DNA from: Mycobacterium sp. NAZ190054
GTDB taxonomy: Bacteria; Actinomycetota; Actinomycetes; Mycobacteriales; Mycobacteriaceae
Direction of reading: 5' to 3'
Length of the DNA stretch: 60,558 bases
Assembly: GCF_001545925.1 (NCBI RefSeq)
Contig: NZ_LMVQ01000223.1
Coordinates: 1 to 60,558 of the forward strand
Below the pieces are notes generated by a model, which worked only from the letters and a program-made list of their open reading frames with translations, ran no database searches and was not told the origin of the DNA. Every line of letters begins with the position of its first letter. The first letter of the stretch is position 1. Positions 50,341 to 57,689 of this stretch are shown piece after piece. The translations under genes were made by a program, and so were the position numbers.

Positions 50341-50529
50341 ATGCACGTCACCGTCGATCTCGCCAAATGCCAGGACCACGGCCAGTGTGCCATCGCCGCA
50401 CCCGCCGTCTTCACCCTCAACGACGACGGGAAGCTGGAGTACGACGGCAATCCCGATGATTCGGAGCGTGCCTACGTCGAAGACGCGGCCGATGTGTGTC
50501 CCGCTCAGGCGATCGTCATCGAGGACTGA
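50341..50529 (+). CDS. 3Fe-4S-type ferredoxin
   Basis: 62 residues with the small actinobacterial P450 ferredoxin layout: CQDHGQC near 10-16 (C-x5-C) and a late DVCPAQAI Cys-Pro. Three cluster Cys and no fourth in the first group (His in its place) indicate a 3Fe-4S cluster. It donates electrons to the preceding P450. No dedicated ferredoxin reductase lies nearby, so a general reductase must serve. AAAGG 5-8 bases before ATG is a normal ribosome site; 6 bases separate it from the GS-like gene. Confidence 0.92.
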   Translation: MHVTVDLAKCQDHGQCAIAAPAVFTLNDDGKLEYDGNPDDSERAYVEDAADVCPAQAIVIED

Positions 50530-50535
50530 CCCGCG

Positions 50536-51921
50536 ATGACCGTCACGCCCCTCGACACCCACCGGGAACTCAACGCATCCAGCCCCGAACTCGCCGCCGC
50601 GCTTTCCACCATCGCCGAACACGGCGTCGAGTTCGTCTATTTCCAGGCGGTCACCATCACCGGCCGGGTGGTCGGGAAAGTGGCCCCGGCAAGGCATTTC
50701 GAGCGGCTCGCGATCCGCGGTGTGCAGCAGCACCAGACCGCGATCGCCAACCTGCAGGGCACGCGCGAGGGAGTGCTGCTTGCCGGTGGGGTGAACGCGC
50801 CCGAGTACACCGCGATCCCGGACCTCGAGACGTTCGCGGTGCTGCCGTGGGACACGAGTTTCGCGCGGGTGTTCTGCCGGCTCTACGAACCGGATCATCT
50901 GCTGGAGCGTGCCGGCTCCGAGTTCTCCTGCGACACAAGAGGATTGTTGCGCAGGATGCTCACCCGGTTCACCGACCGGACCGGTCTGGAGCTGCGGACC
51001 GGCTGCGAACCCGAGATGACCTGGCAGGGGGACGGCCTGGAGGCCCAGTTCCGGCCGGGGTCGAGCCCGTCCTACCACATCGAACACCTCGAGCGGAACC
51101 GGCCGATCGTCAAGAAGGTCATCGAGTACGCCCAGGCGCTGGGCCTGGACATGATCGAGGGTGACTACGAAGACGAGTTCCAGGTCGAGCTGAACTTCAT
51201 GTACGACCGCGCCGATCTCACGGCCGACCGGCTCATCACCTACCGGCAGATCTGCAAGCAGGTGGCCCGCGAGCTCGGTATCCACGCCAGTTTCATGCCG
51301 AAACCCGCCACCGGCATGATGGGTAACGGGTGCCACCACAACTTCAGCTTCTGGCGCGACGACGTCAACGTCCTCGCCGAACCCGGCGTCACCGAACTGC
51401 ATCTGTCCGAGATCGGACGGCACGCACTGGGTGGGCTGCTGGCTCACTCCGCCGGAGCGATGCTTGTCAACGGATCCACGGTGAACTCCTACAAGCGGTA
51501 TTGGGACGCAGGGCAGTTCGCGCCGTCGCGGATCAACTGGGGCCTGGACAACAAGACCTGCACCGTGCGGCTGTCGGCGGTCGGGCGTCTGGAGTACAAG
51601 CTGCCCGACGCGGCGGTGAACCCGTACCTGTCACACGCGGTGATCCTGGCGGCGTGTGAGGACGGCATGAAGAATGCCATCGACCCGGGCGATCCGACCC
51701 AGGGTTCGTCCTACGACGCACCGGCCGACGACCGGTTCCCGGCGCTGCCGTTGACCCTCGGGGACGCCATCGGCGCCTTCCGCGCCGACGAGGTGCTCAA
51801 CCAGGCGTTCGGGCCGGAACTGTCGGCGTTGCTCGTCGACTTCCACGCCGACGAATGGGCCCGGTTCTGTGGACACGTCACCGAATGGGAGCGCGAGATG
51901 TACTGGAACGACGCGCCGTGA
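50536..51921 (+). CDS. Glutamine-synthetase-family gamma-glutamyl ligase
   Basis: 461 residues with GS catalytic motifs: CEPEM (E158, E160), EDEFQVELNF (E212-E218), GNGCHHNFSFW (H267/H268), and NGSTVNSYKRY where canonical GS has NPxxNSYKR. The C-terminal RLEYKLPDAAVNPYL has K355 where most GS have Arg (R359 in Salmonella GS). No adenylylation site NLYDLP. Such departures occur in gamma-glutamyl-amine ligases of the PuuA/GlnA3/4 group. It would ligate glutamate through its gamma-carboxyl to an amine using ATP. It overlaps the next gene by GTGA. Confidence 0.88.
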   Translation: MTVTPLDTHRELNASSPELAAALSTIAEHGVEFVYFQAVTITGRVVGKVAPARHFERLAIRGVQQHQTAIANLQGTREGVLLAGGVNAPEYTAIPDLETFAVLPWDTSFARVFCRLYEPDHLLERAGSEFSCDTRGLLRRMLTRFTDRTGLELRTGCEPEMTWQGDGLEAQFRPGSSPSYHIEHLERNRPIVKKVIEYAQALGLDMIEGDYEDEFQVELNFMYDRADLTADRLITYRQICKQVARELGIHASFMPKPATGMMGNGCHHNFSFWRDDVNVLAEPGVTELHLSEIGRHALGGLLAHSAGAMLVNGSTVNSYKRYWDAGQFAPSRINWGLDNKTCTVRLSAVGRLEYKLPDAAVNPYLSHAVILAACEDGMKNAIDPGDPTQGSSYDAPADDRFPALPLTLGDAIGAFRADEVLNQAFGPELSALLVDFHADEWARFCGHVTEWEREMYWNDAP

Positions 51922-52625
51922 CGGCCGCCCTCAGGCTCGCCTGCCTGGATGCCGAGGCGCCGCCGCTGTTCTCGCTGTGGACCCCGGAGCGCGGACGGCA
52001 GGGCTACGAACCCGGTGTCGCCGAGATCCTGGGCGCCGAACTGGGCAGACCGGTCGAGTGGGTCCGGGTGCCGTGGGTGGACATGATCCCGGCCGTGCAG
52101 CGCGGTGAGGCCGACGCGGTGCTGTGCGGACAGGGCATCACCGCCGAACGGCAGGCACAGGTCGACTTCACCCGTCCGTACGCGATCTTCCACGAGGGCG
52201 TGCTGGTCCGGCGTGGCTCCGGCATCCGGTCCGCGCAGGATCTGGTGGGCCGCAAGGTCGCCGCGATCGAGAACAGCACCAACATGGCGCTGGCGCAGAC
52301 GTTCACCGGGGCCCAGCCGGTCGCGTTCGGCGCCGGATCGGACGACGTGTACGCCGACATGCTGGCCGCGCTGCGCACCGGCGAGGTGGACGCGGTGGTC
52401 GACGACGACGTCGTGTTCGTCCCGCTGGGCGCCACACACCCGGACTACGAGCTGGCGTTCACGGTGCAGACCGGTAACCGGTGGGGCATCGGGGTGGCCA
52501 AGGACCGTTCCGACACCCTCGCCGAGATCGACGCGGCGCTGGGTCGGCTCATCGAGTCCGGGCGCCTGCGCAAGGTCTGGGCGCAGTGGCTGTCGACGCT
52601 CGACTATCCGTTCGCGGGAGACTGA
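51918..52625 (+). CDS. Cytosolic solute-binding-protein-fold (SBP_bac_3) protein
   Basis: 235 residues covering the whole type II periplasmic-binding fold of polar amino-acid ABC receptors: LRLACLDAEAPPLFSLWTPE, YEPGVAEILGAELGRPVEWV, VPWVDMIPAVQRGEADAVLC, GITAERQAQVDFTRPYAIFH with the usual ligand Arg, and VDAVVDDDVVFVPLGATHPD. No signal peptide, no lipobox, no ABC genes nearby. It is coupled to the GS-like gene by GTGA. It may be a cytosolic amino-acid sensor, a substrate carrier between enzymes, or an enzyme evolved from this fold as cyclohexadienyl dehydratase did. Confidence 0.78.
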   Translation: MTAALRLACLDAEAPPLFSLWTPERGRQGYEPGVAEILGAELGRPVEWVRVPWVDMIPAVQRGEADAVLCGQGITAERQAQVDFTRPYAIFHEGVLVRRGSGIRSAQDLVGRKVAAIENSTNMALAQTFTGAQPVAFGAGSDDVYADMLAALRTGEVDAVVDDDVVFVPLGATHPDYELAFTVQTGNRWGIGVAKDRSDTLAEIDAALGRLIESGRLRKVWAQWLSTLDYPFAGD

Positions 52626-53342
52626 GTGACCCGACCCCTGGTGGCGGTGGTCGGGCGCCGGGCCGCGCGGGTGCCTATCCTGCGGTTCTCGGCGACCCTG
52701 GCAGCCGAGGCGATCTGTGAGGCGGTGTGGGCCGCAGGCGGCGAACCGGTGGTGCTGCACGGGCCTGCCGCGGACCCGCTGACCGAACTGCCGAGGCGGC
52801 TGTCGCGGTTCGACGGCGTGCTCCTGCCCGGCGGTGCCGACGTGGAACCGGGCCGTTACGGGGCGCAGCCGGCGCCCGAGACCACCGGCACGGTGGCGTT
52901 CCAGGACGACCTCGATCTCGGTGTGGCGCAGGCGGTGATCGACCTCGACATGCCCACGCTGGCGATCTGCCGGGGGATGCAGGTCCTCAACGTCGCTCTC
53001 GGTGGCACCTTGATCCAGCACGTCGTCGAGACCGACACGTTGCACCACAACGCGATTCATCCCGTGCACGTCAAGCGTGGTTCGCGGCTGCACGCCATCG
53101 TGGGCGCACAGACCATCGACGTCTCCTCCTACCACCACCAGGCCGTGGATCGACTGGCGCCCGGTCTGGTCGCCACCGCTCTGGCCGCCGACGGTGTCGT
53201 CGAGGCGGTCGAACACCGCCGCGCCGACATCGTCGCCGTTCAGTGGCGCCCCGAGGACCGCCACGCCGACTGCGCCACCGACGCGGCACTGTTCATCGAT
53301 CTGGTGGACCGTGCGCGGAAACGAAAGGACTCCAGCACATGA
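52626..53342 (+). CDS. Class-I amidotransferase-like hydrolase (PuuD/C26 family), His lost
   Basis: 238 residues. Nucleophile elbow AICRGMQVLN with C115 and LPGGADVEPGRYG near 68 match gamma-glutamyl-GABA hydrolase (PuuD/peptidase C26). The catalytic His should be in VQWHPE, but the sequence reads VQWRPED, giving R208 with E210 kept (codon CGC at 53247-53249). Without His the Cys-His-Glu triad is incomplete, so it may be inactive, regulatory, or a partner of the next gene, which keeps all three. It overlaps the neighbour by ATGA and sits one base from the preceding gene. Confidence 0.85.
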   Translation: MTRPLVAVVGRRAARVPILRFSATLAAEAICEAVWAAGGEPVVLHGPAADPLTELPRRLSRFDGVLLPGGADVEPGRYGAQPAPETTGTVAFQDDLDLGVAQAVIDLDMPTLAICRGMQVLNVALGGTLIQHVVETDTLHHNAIHPVHVKRGSRLHAIVGAQTIDVSSYHHQAVDRLAPGLVATALAADGVVEAVEHRRADIVAVQWRPEDRHADCATDAALFIDLVDRARKRKDSST

Positions 53343-54184
53343 CCGCCGTGGAACGGGTGCGGCTGCAGGACGTCACCCCGGACCGTCCCGGCCCGCAGCG
53401 CCCGCGCGCCCACGTCTGCGTTCTGGCGTCTCTGAATTTTCCCGACATCAGCGCCGAGGACGCCGCACTGATCCGGCGCTTCACGCGCGTCGCGCTGACC
53501 ACGCTCGTCGAGCTCGGCGCGAGCTACGAACTGTGGGACACCACCACCGCGTTGGAAAATCCGGACGCGGCAGGGGAATTCGACGGTCTGCTGCTGCTCG
53601 GCGGCGGCGACATCGATTCGTCGTGCTACGGCGTGGCGGCCCAGCACCCGACGTCCTACGGTGTCGATGCGCGCGCCGACCGTGACGCGTTCGCCGCGAT
53701 CGCCGCGGCCGAGGTCGCCGGCCGCCCGGTCTTCGGCATCTGCCGCGGCTCGCAGCTGCTCAACGTCGCACGCGGTGGCACCGTCATCGGCGACATCGTC
53801 GACTACGCGTTACACCACGGCGCGCCGGGCGAACCGCAGTTCGTCGACGAGCCGGTCGACATCGTGCCGGGCACCCGGCTGGCCGCGATCCTCGGCACCG
53901 ACCGGGTCACCGGGCGCTCCGGGCACCATCAGGCGGTCGACGCGCTCGGCCGCGGCCTCGTGGTCGCCGCCCGCGCGCTCGACGGAATCACCGAGGGCGT
54001 CGAGGATCCCGACAAGTTCTACCTCGGCGTGCAATGGCACCCCGAGGACGACGACGGCCCCGAAGCGGACCGGATGCGGCTGTTCGGCGCGTTTGTCACG
54101 GCCGCGGAGCGCTCCCGGGACAGCACGGCCGCGGAGCGCTCCCGGGACGGCACGGCCGGTGTCAGGTCGACCACCTCGGCCTGA
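53339..54184 (+). CDS. Class-I amidotransferase-like gamma-glutamyl hydrolase (PuuD-like)
   Basis: 281 residues. Complete triad: C135 (FGICRGSQLLN), H234 and E236 (VQWHPEDDDG). The LLLGGGDIDSSCYG segment near 85 is the PuuD-type oxyanion region. It would hydrolyse a gamma-glutamyl amide, releasing glutamate after oxidation in a Puu-like cycle. The C-terminus carries two in-frame 9-residue repeats (AAERSRDST / AAERSRDGT) encoded by a 27-base tandem repeat. It is a paralogue of the preceding gene with only modest similarity outside the core. ATG overlaps that gene's stop. Confidence 0.88.
   Translation: MTAVERVRLQDVTPDRPGPQRPRAHVCVLASLNFPDISAEDAALIRRFTRVALTTLVELGASYELWDTTTALENPDAAGEFDGLLLLGGGDIDSSCYGVAAQHPTSYGVDARADRDAFAAIAAAEVAGRPVFGICRGSQLLNVARGGTVIGDIVDYALHHGAPGEPQFVDEPVDIVPGTRLAAILGTDRVTGRSGHHQAVDALGRGLVVAARALDGITEGVEDPDKFYLGVQWHPEDDDGPEADRMRLFGAFVTAAERSRDSTAAERSRDGTAGVRSTTSA
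54097..54150. repeat. 27-bp tandem repeat, two units plus partial third
   Basis: Units at 54097-54123 and 54124-54150 begin CACGGCCGCGGAGCGCTCCC and differ by one base. A partial third begins CACGGCCGG at 54151. It is in-frame within the end of the gamma-glutamyl hydrolase gene and adds nine residues per unit, a likely hot spot for copy-number change. Confidence 0.85.
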
Positions 54185-54258
54185 GCGGGGCCCGGCAACC
54201 GCGACTCGGCGCCGGCTGTGCGGATTCAACCCGGCCCGTTGGGGTTATCACTACGCCC

Positions 54259-54798
54259 ATGAGTGATACCGCGCTGCTGGTGATCGACATGTTCAACGCC
54301 TACGACCATCCCGACGCCGAGCAGTTGGCCGAGAACGTGGCAGGAGTGGTCGAGCCGATCGCCGATCTGGTGACGCGCGCCGTCGACCACGACGACGTCG
54401 ACCTCATCTACGTCAACGACAACTACGGCGACTTCGCCGCCAGCCATACCGACATCATCAAATCGGCGCTCCAGGGCGCCCACCCGGAACTGGTCCGGCC
54501 CCTGGTACCGGCACCGGACGCCCGGTTCCTCAACAAGGTGCGTCACAGTGCGTTCTACGCGACCCCGCTGGACTACCTGCTCAGCCGCCTGGGCGCCCGC
54601 CGCATCATCCTGACCGGACAGGTCACCGAGCAGTGCATCCTCTACACCGCCCTCGACGGATACGTCCGGCACTACGAGGTGGTGGTGCCCCCGGACGCGG
54701 TGGCGCACATCGACACCAAGCTCGGCGAGGCGGCGCTGGAGATGATGGGACGCAACATGAAGGCCGAGCTGTCCAAGTCGACCGAGTGCCTGCCCTGA
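54259..54798 (+). CDS. Isochorismatase-fold cysteine hydrolase
   Basis: 179 residues of the isochorismatase-like (nicotinamidase) family. Catalytic Asp near 10 (LLVIDMFNAYDH), Lys near 92 (FLNKVRHSAFY) and Cys near 124 (GQVTEQCILYTALDGYVR), in the correct order for a D-K-C triad. Such enzymes hydrolyse amides such as nicotinamide, N-carbamoyl compounds or formylated amines. Last gene of the amine island, 74 bases after the gamma-glutamyl hydrolase, starting at ATG 54259. It would finish release of an amide nitrogen; the substrate is unknown. Confidence 0.85.
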   Translation: MSDTALLVIDMFNAYDHPDAEQLAENVAGVVEPIADLVTRAVDHDDVDLIYVNDNYGDFAASHTDIIKSALQGAHPELVRPLVPAPDARFLNKVRHSAFYATPLDYLLSRLGARRIILTGQVTEQCILYTALDGYVRHYEVVVPPDAVAHIDTKLGEAALEMMGRNMKAELSKSTECLP

Positions 54799-54909
54799 TG
54801 AGGTGACGGTATGTGCGCCACCGGGCGTGCGGGAGGACAATCGAGGACGGGTGCATGTACCGGGGGTCGGTACGTGTTCTCCTCGGGCATCGCACGGACC
54901 TCCGGTTCT

Positions 54910-54928
54910 GCCGCCCCGCCGGGGCGGC
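54910..54928. promoter_or_regulatory. GC-rich hairpin before the small secreted-protein gene
   Basis: GCCGCCCC (54910-54917) and GGGGCGGC (54921-54928) form a perfect stem with a 3-base GCC loop. It stands just before the GAAGGAG ribosome site (about 54931) of the gene starting at 54945. It could end upstream transcription or regulate translation. Confidence 0.4.
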
Positions 54929-54944
54929 GGGAAGGAGTGAGGTC

Positions 54945-55196
54945 ATGACGACGAGGAGAGCGCTGATGGCCGCCGGCGCGGCCGCGGCATTGATCACCTC
55001 CGGGCTCATCGCGGCGGGGCCGGTGTCGGCCCAGCCGTGCGTGGGTCCCAATGCGGTGGTCGCCGGGCACGGTGGCGGGCGGTGCGACTATCCGCCGGGT
55101 CCGGACGGCAGTTTCGTCCGCTGCGACACCGTCTACGTGTTCGGAATCGGCGGCACGAACTGCTACCCGGTGCCCGCGGGCACGCCGCGGATGTGA
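54945..55196 (+). CDS. Small secreted Cys-rich protein
   Basis: 83 residues: a signal peptide (RRALMAAGAAAALITSGLIA, cleavage near VSA-QPC) and a 50-residue mature part with four Cys (QPCVG, GGGRCDYPPG, VRCDTVYVFG, TNCYPVPAGTPR). It is a short exported disulfide protein with Gly/Pro-rich loops. No family function known to me. Start ATG 54945 follows GAAGGAG. It stands alone between the amine island and a small membrane protein gene. Confidence 0.72.
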   Translation: MTTRRALMAAGAAAALITSGLIAAGPVSAQPCVGPNAVVAGHGGGRCDYPPGPDGSFVRCDTVYVFGIGGTNCYPVPAGTPRM

Positions 55197-55236
55197 TTTT
55201 CCGGTGAGGGCAGGTCGGCTGCGGTAACCTCGCGGC

Positions 55237-55590
55237 ATGGAAGTACTACGTTCTGTAGTTGTTTTGCTGCACATCGTCGGCTTCGCCATCACCTTCGGAG
55301 GCTGGGTGGCCGAGGCGGTGGCCGGTCGCTTCCGCACCACCCGGGTGATGGACTACGGCCTGCTGGTCTCGCTGCTGACCGGTCTCGCGCTGGCCGCGCC
55401 GTGGCCCGCCGGAGTCGAACTGAACTATCCGAAGATCGGCATCAAACTGGTGCTCCTGGTGATCCTCGGCGGGTTGCTCGGCATGGGCAGCGCACGCCAG
55501 CGGCGCACCGGGGAGGCGGTGCCCCGTCCGCTGTTCTACGGAGTCGGGGTGCTGTCGTTCGCGGCAGCGGCCCTCGCCGTCGTGTGGTGA
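55237..55590 (+). CDS. Small integral membrane protein
   Basis: 117 residues with three to four hydrophobic helices: MEVLRSVVVLLHIVGFAITF, then MDYGLLVSLLTGLALAAPWP, IGIKLVLLVILGGLLGMGS and a terminal VGVLSFAAAALAVVW. A His near the N-terminal helix (LLHIVGF) and the layout resemble small CopD- or heme-related membrane proteins, but no specific function can be assigned. It is monocistronic, 40 bases after the secreted protein gene. Confidence 0.65.
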   Translation: MEVLRSVVVLLHIVGFAITFGGWVAEAVAGRFRTTRVMDYGLLVSLLTGLALAAPWPAGVELNYPKIGIKLVLLVILGGLLGMGSARQRRTGEAVPRPLFYGVGVLSFAAAALAVVW

Positions 55591-55701
55591 GGCGTTCGGC
55601 CGGCTGCCCGCGCGCCCGCGGTGCCGCGGTGCAGCGTTCGTAGGCACGTTCCTTTCCGGAATCCACGACCATCCACCGGCCGCCGCGCGTATGGTCGGTC
55701 C

Positions 55702-57669
55702 GTGCCACATCTCACCGGCGAGGACGTGCGCAGACCCGAGCTGACCCGCTTGACCGGACTACCGTTCGACGACGACGACGAGGTGTTGCGCGCCGCGATC
55801 GACGACGCCAGCGTGCCCGCCCTGCTGATGTCGATGGTCCACATGACCGGCGATCTGCGGATCCTCGATGAGCTGCCGCGTCCGTTCATGCTCATCGCGA
55901 TGGACCTGCAGGGCGGCATGAGCGAACAGGACAAACAGGCGGTGCGGGACAAGGCGTTCCAAATCGCCCGCGAATACCGCGACCGGGGCTGCCCGCCGCC
56001 GTTCGTACCCGACGAGCACCAGCTCCGCGTGATGCTCGACGTGGTGTCCGCCGGTCAGGTCACCGATGAGTTCGTCGACTACATCGCCGCCGATCTGAGG
56101 GTCACCGATGCCGACCAGAACGGTCTGGTGCCGGTGTCGAGCCCCGAGCAGCGCGCCAGCTTCCCGGTCGTCGTCATCGGCTGCGGTGAGGCGGGTCTGC
56201 TGGCCGGCATCAAGCTCAAGCAGGCCGGTGTGCCGTTCACGATCATCGAGCGGCAGTCCGGGGTCGGCGGCACCTGGCTGGCCAACCGCTACCCGGGCTG
56301 CCGGGTCGACATCGCCAGCCAGTACTACACCTACTCGTTCGAACCGACCGATCACTGGCAGCACCACTACGCGACCCAACCGGAGATCCTGCAGTACCTG
56401 CGCGACGTCGCCGACCGCTACGGCCTCGCCGAGCACATCCGGTTCGACACCGAGGTCACCGGAGCGGTGTGGGACGAGACCGAATCACGCTGGCGGGTGC
56501 GGGTGCGCCGCCGCGGCACGGGCGACGGCGCTGTCGAGGAGCTGACCGCCTGCGGCCTGATCTGCGCGGTCGGCCAGTTCAGCACCGCCGTCATCCCGGA
56601 CATCAAGGGCGCCACCACTTTCCGCGGGCCCACCTGTCACACCGCCGACTGGGACGACACCATCGAGCTGACCGGCAAGCGGGTCGCGGTGATCGGGGCC
56701 GGCGCCAGCGGTTTCCAGCTGGTGCCCGCGATCGCCGGCACCGCCGCGCACGTCGACGTCTACCAGCGCACCCCGCAGTGGATGGCGCCCAACGTGCACT
56801 ACCACGAAGCCGTCAGCCCCGGCGCCCGGTGGGCCACCCGGCATCTGCCGTACTACGGCCGGTGGCTGCGGTTCGTGTCGTGGTGGCCGATCGCCGACGC
56901 GCTCGACGAACAGATCACCATCGACCCCGGCTGGGACACCGGCGGACTGTCGGTCAGCGCGGGCAATCAGGCGATCCGGGACATGTTCATCGCCTGGATG
57001 CGGGCCTTCACCGACGACGAGGAACTGCTGGACAAGGTCACCCCGAAGTATCCGCCGATGGGCAAGCGCACCCTGCAGGACGACGGCACCTGGCTGACCA
57101 CGCTGCAGCGGGACGACGTCGAACTCGTCACCGACGGCATCGCCGAGATCACCGCCGACGGGATCACCGACGTCAACGGGGTGCACCGCACGGCCGATGT
57201 GCTGGTGTGGGCCACCGGATTCGACGTCAACCACCAGCTCGGGCCGATCGACATCCGCGGCGCCGGCGGCGTCGGGCTCAACGAGGTGTGGGGCGACGCG
57301 GCCTACGCGTACCTGGGCATCACGGTGGCGGGCTTCCCGAACTTCTACTGCATGTTCGGTCCGGGCACCAACGCCGTCAACGGCGCCAGCATCATCTACA
57401 ACTCCGAATGCCAGATGCGCTACATCCTCGGCTGCATCGACATGACGCTGGCCGCCGGCGCGGCATCCGCCGTACCGAAGGCCGAGGTGTGCACCGACTA
57501 CGACCGGCGCAGCCAGCACCGGCTCAAGTCCATGGTCTATGCGCATCCCGCGGTCAGCAGCTACTACAAGAACAGCGCCGGGGAGCTGCCGACGCTGTTC
57601 GCGTGGCGCATCGTCGACTACTGGAAATGGACCAGCCGGCCCGATCCGGCCGACTATGAACTGAAATAG
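55702..57669 (+). CDS. Baeyer-Villiger monooxygenase with long N-terminal domain
   Basis: 655 residues. A helical N-terminal domain of about 150 residues precedes the FAD motif GCGEAG (160-165). The BVMO fingerprint F-x-G-x3-H-x3-W-D is at 307-318 (FRGPTCHTADWD). A second GAGASG and a C-terminal WRIVDYWKWTSRPDPADYEL complete the fold. It resembles the BVMO at 24799 and 4-hydroxyacetophenone monooxygenase in domain layout. GTG 55702 is used. The downstream SDR 20 bases later probably makes or uses the ketone. It lies outside the main steroid island, with a LuxR regulator next to it. Confidence 0.9.
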   Translation: MPHLTGEDVRRPELTRLTGLPFDDDDEVLRAAIDDASVPALLMSMVHMTGDLRILDELPRPFMLIAMDLQGGMSEQDKQAVRDKAFQIAREYRDRGCPPPFVPDEHQLRVMLDVVSAGQVTDEFVDYIAADLRVTDADQNGLVPVSSPEQRASFPVVVIGCGEAGLLAGIKLKQAGVPFTIIERQSGVGGTWLANRYPGCRVDIASQYYTYSFEPTDHWQHHYATQPEILQYLRDVADRYGLAEHIRFDTEVTGAVWDETESRWRVRVRRRGTGDGAVEELTACGLICAVGQFSTAVIPDIKGATTFRGPTCHTADWDDTIELTGKRVAVIGAGASGFQLVPAIAGTAAHVDVYQRTPQWMAPNVHYHEAVSPGARWATRHLPYYGRWLRFVSWWPIADALDEQITIDPGWDTGGLSVSAGNQAIRDMFIAWMRAFTDDEELLDKVTPKYPPMGKRTLQDDGTWLTTLQRDDVELVTDGIAEITADGITDVNGVHRTADVLVWATGFDVNHQLGPIDIRGAGGVGLNEVWGDAAYAYLGITVAGFPNFYCMFGPGTNAVNGASIIYNSECQMRYILGCIDMTLAAGAASAVPKAEVCTDYDRRSQHRLKSMVYAHPAVSSYYKNSAGELPTLFAWRIVDYWKWTSRPDPADYELK

Positions 57670-57689
57670 CTTCGACCCCAGGAGAGTTC

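Noticed and set aside
48925..51447. 840-codon minus-strand open frame opposite the P450, ferredoxin and GS-like genes
   Set aside because: The plus strand holds three clear protein families with catalytic motifs. The antisense frame is His/Arg/Val/Gly-biased shadow sequence.
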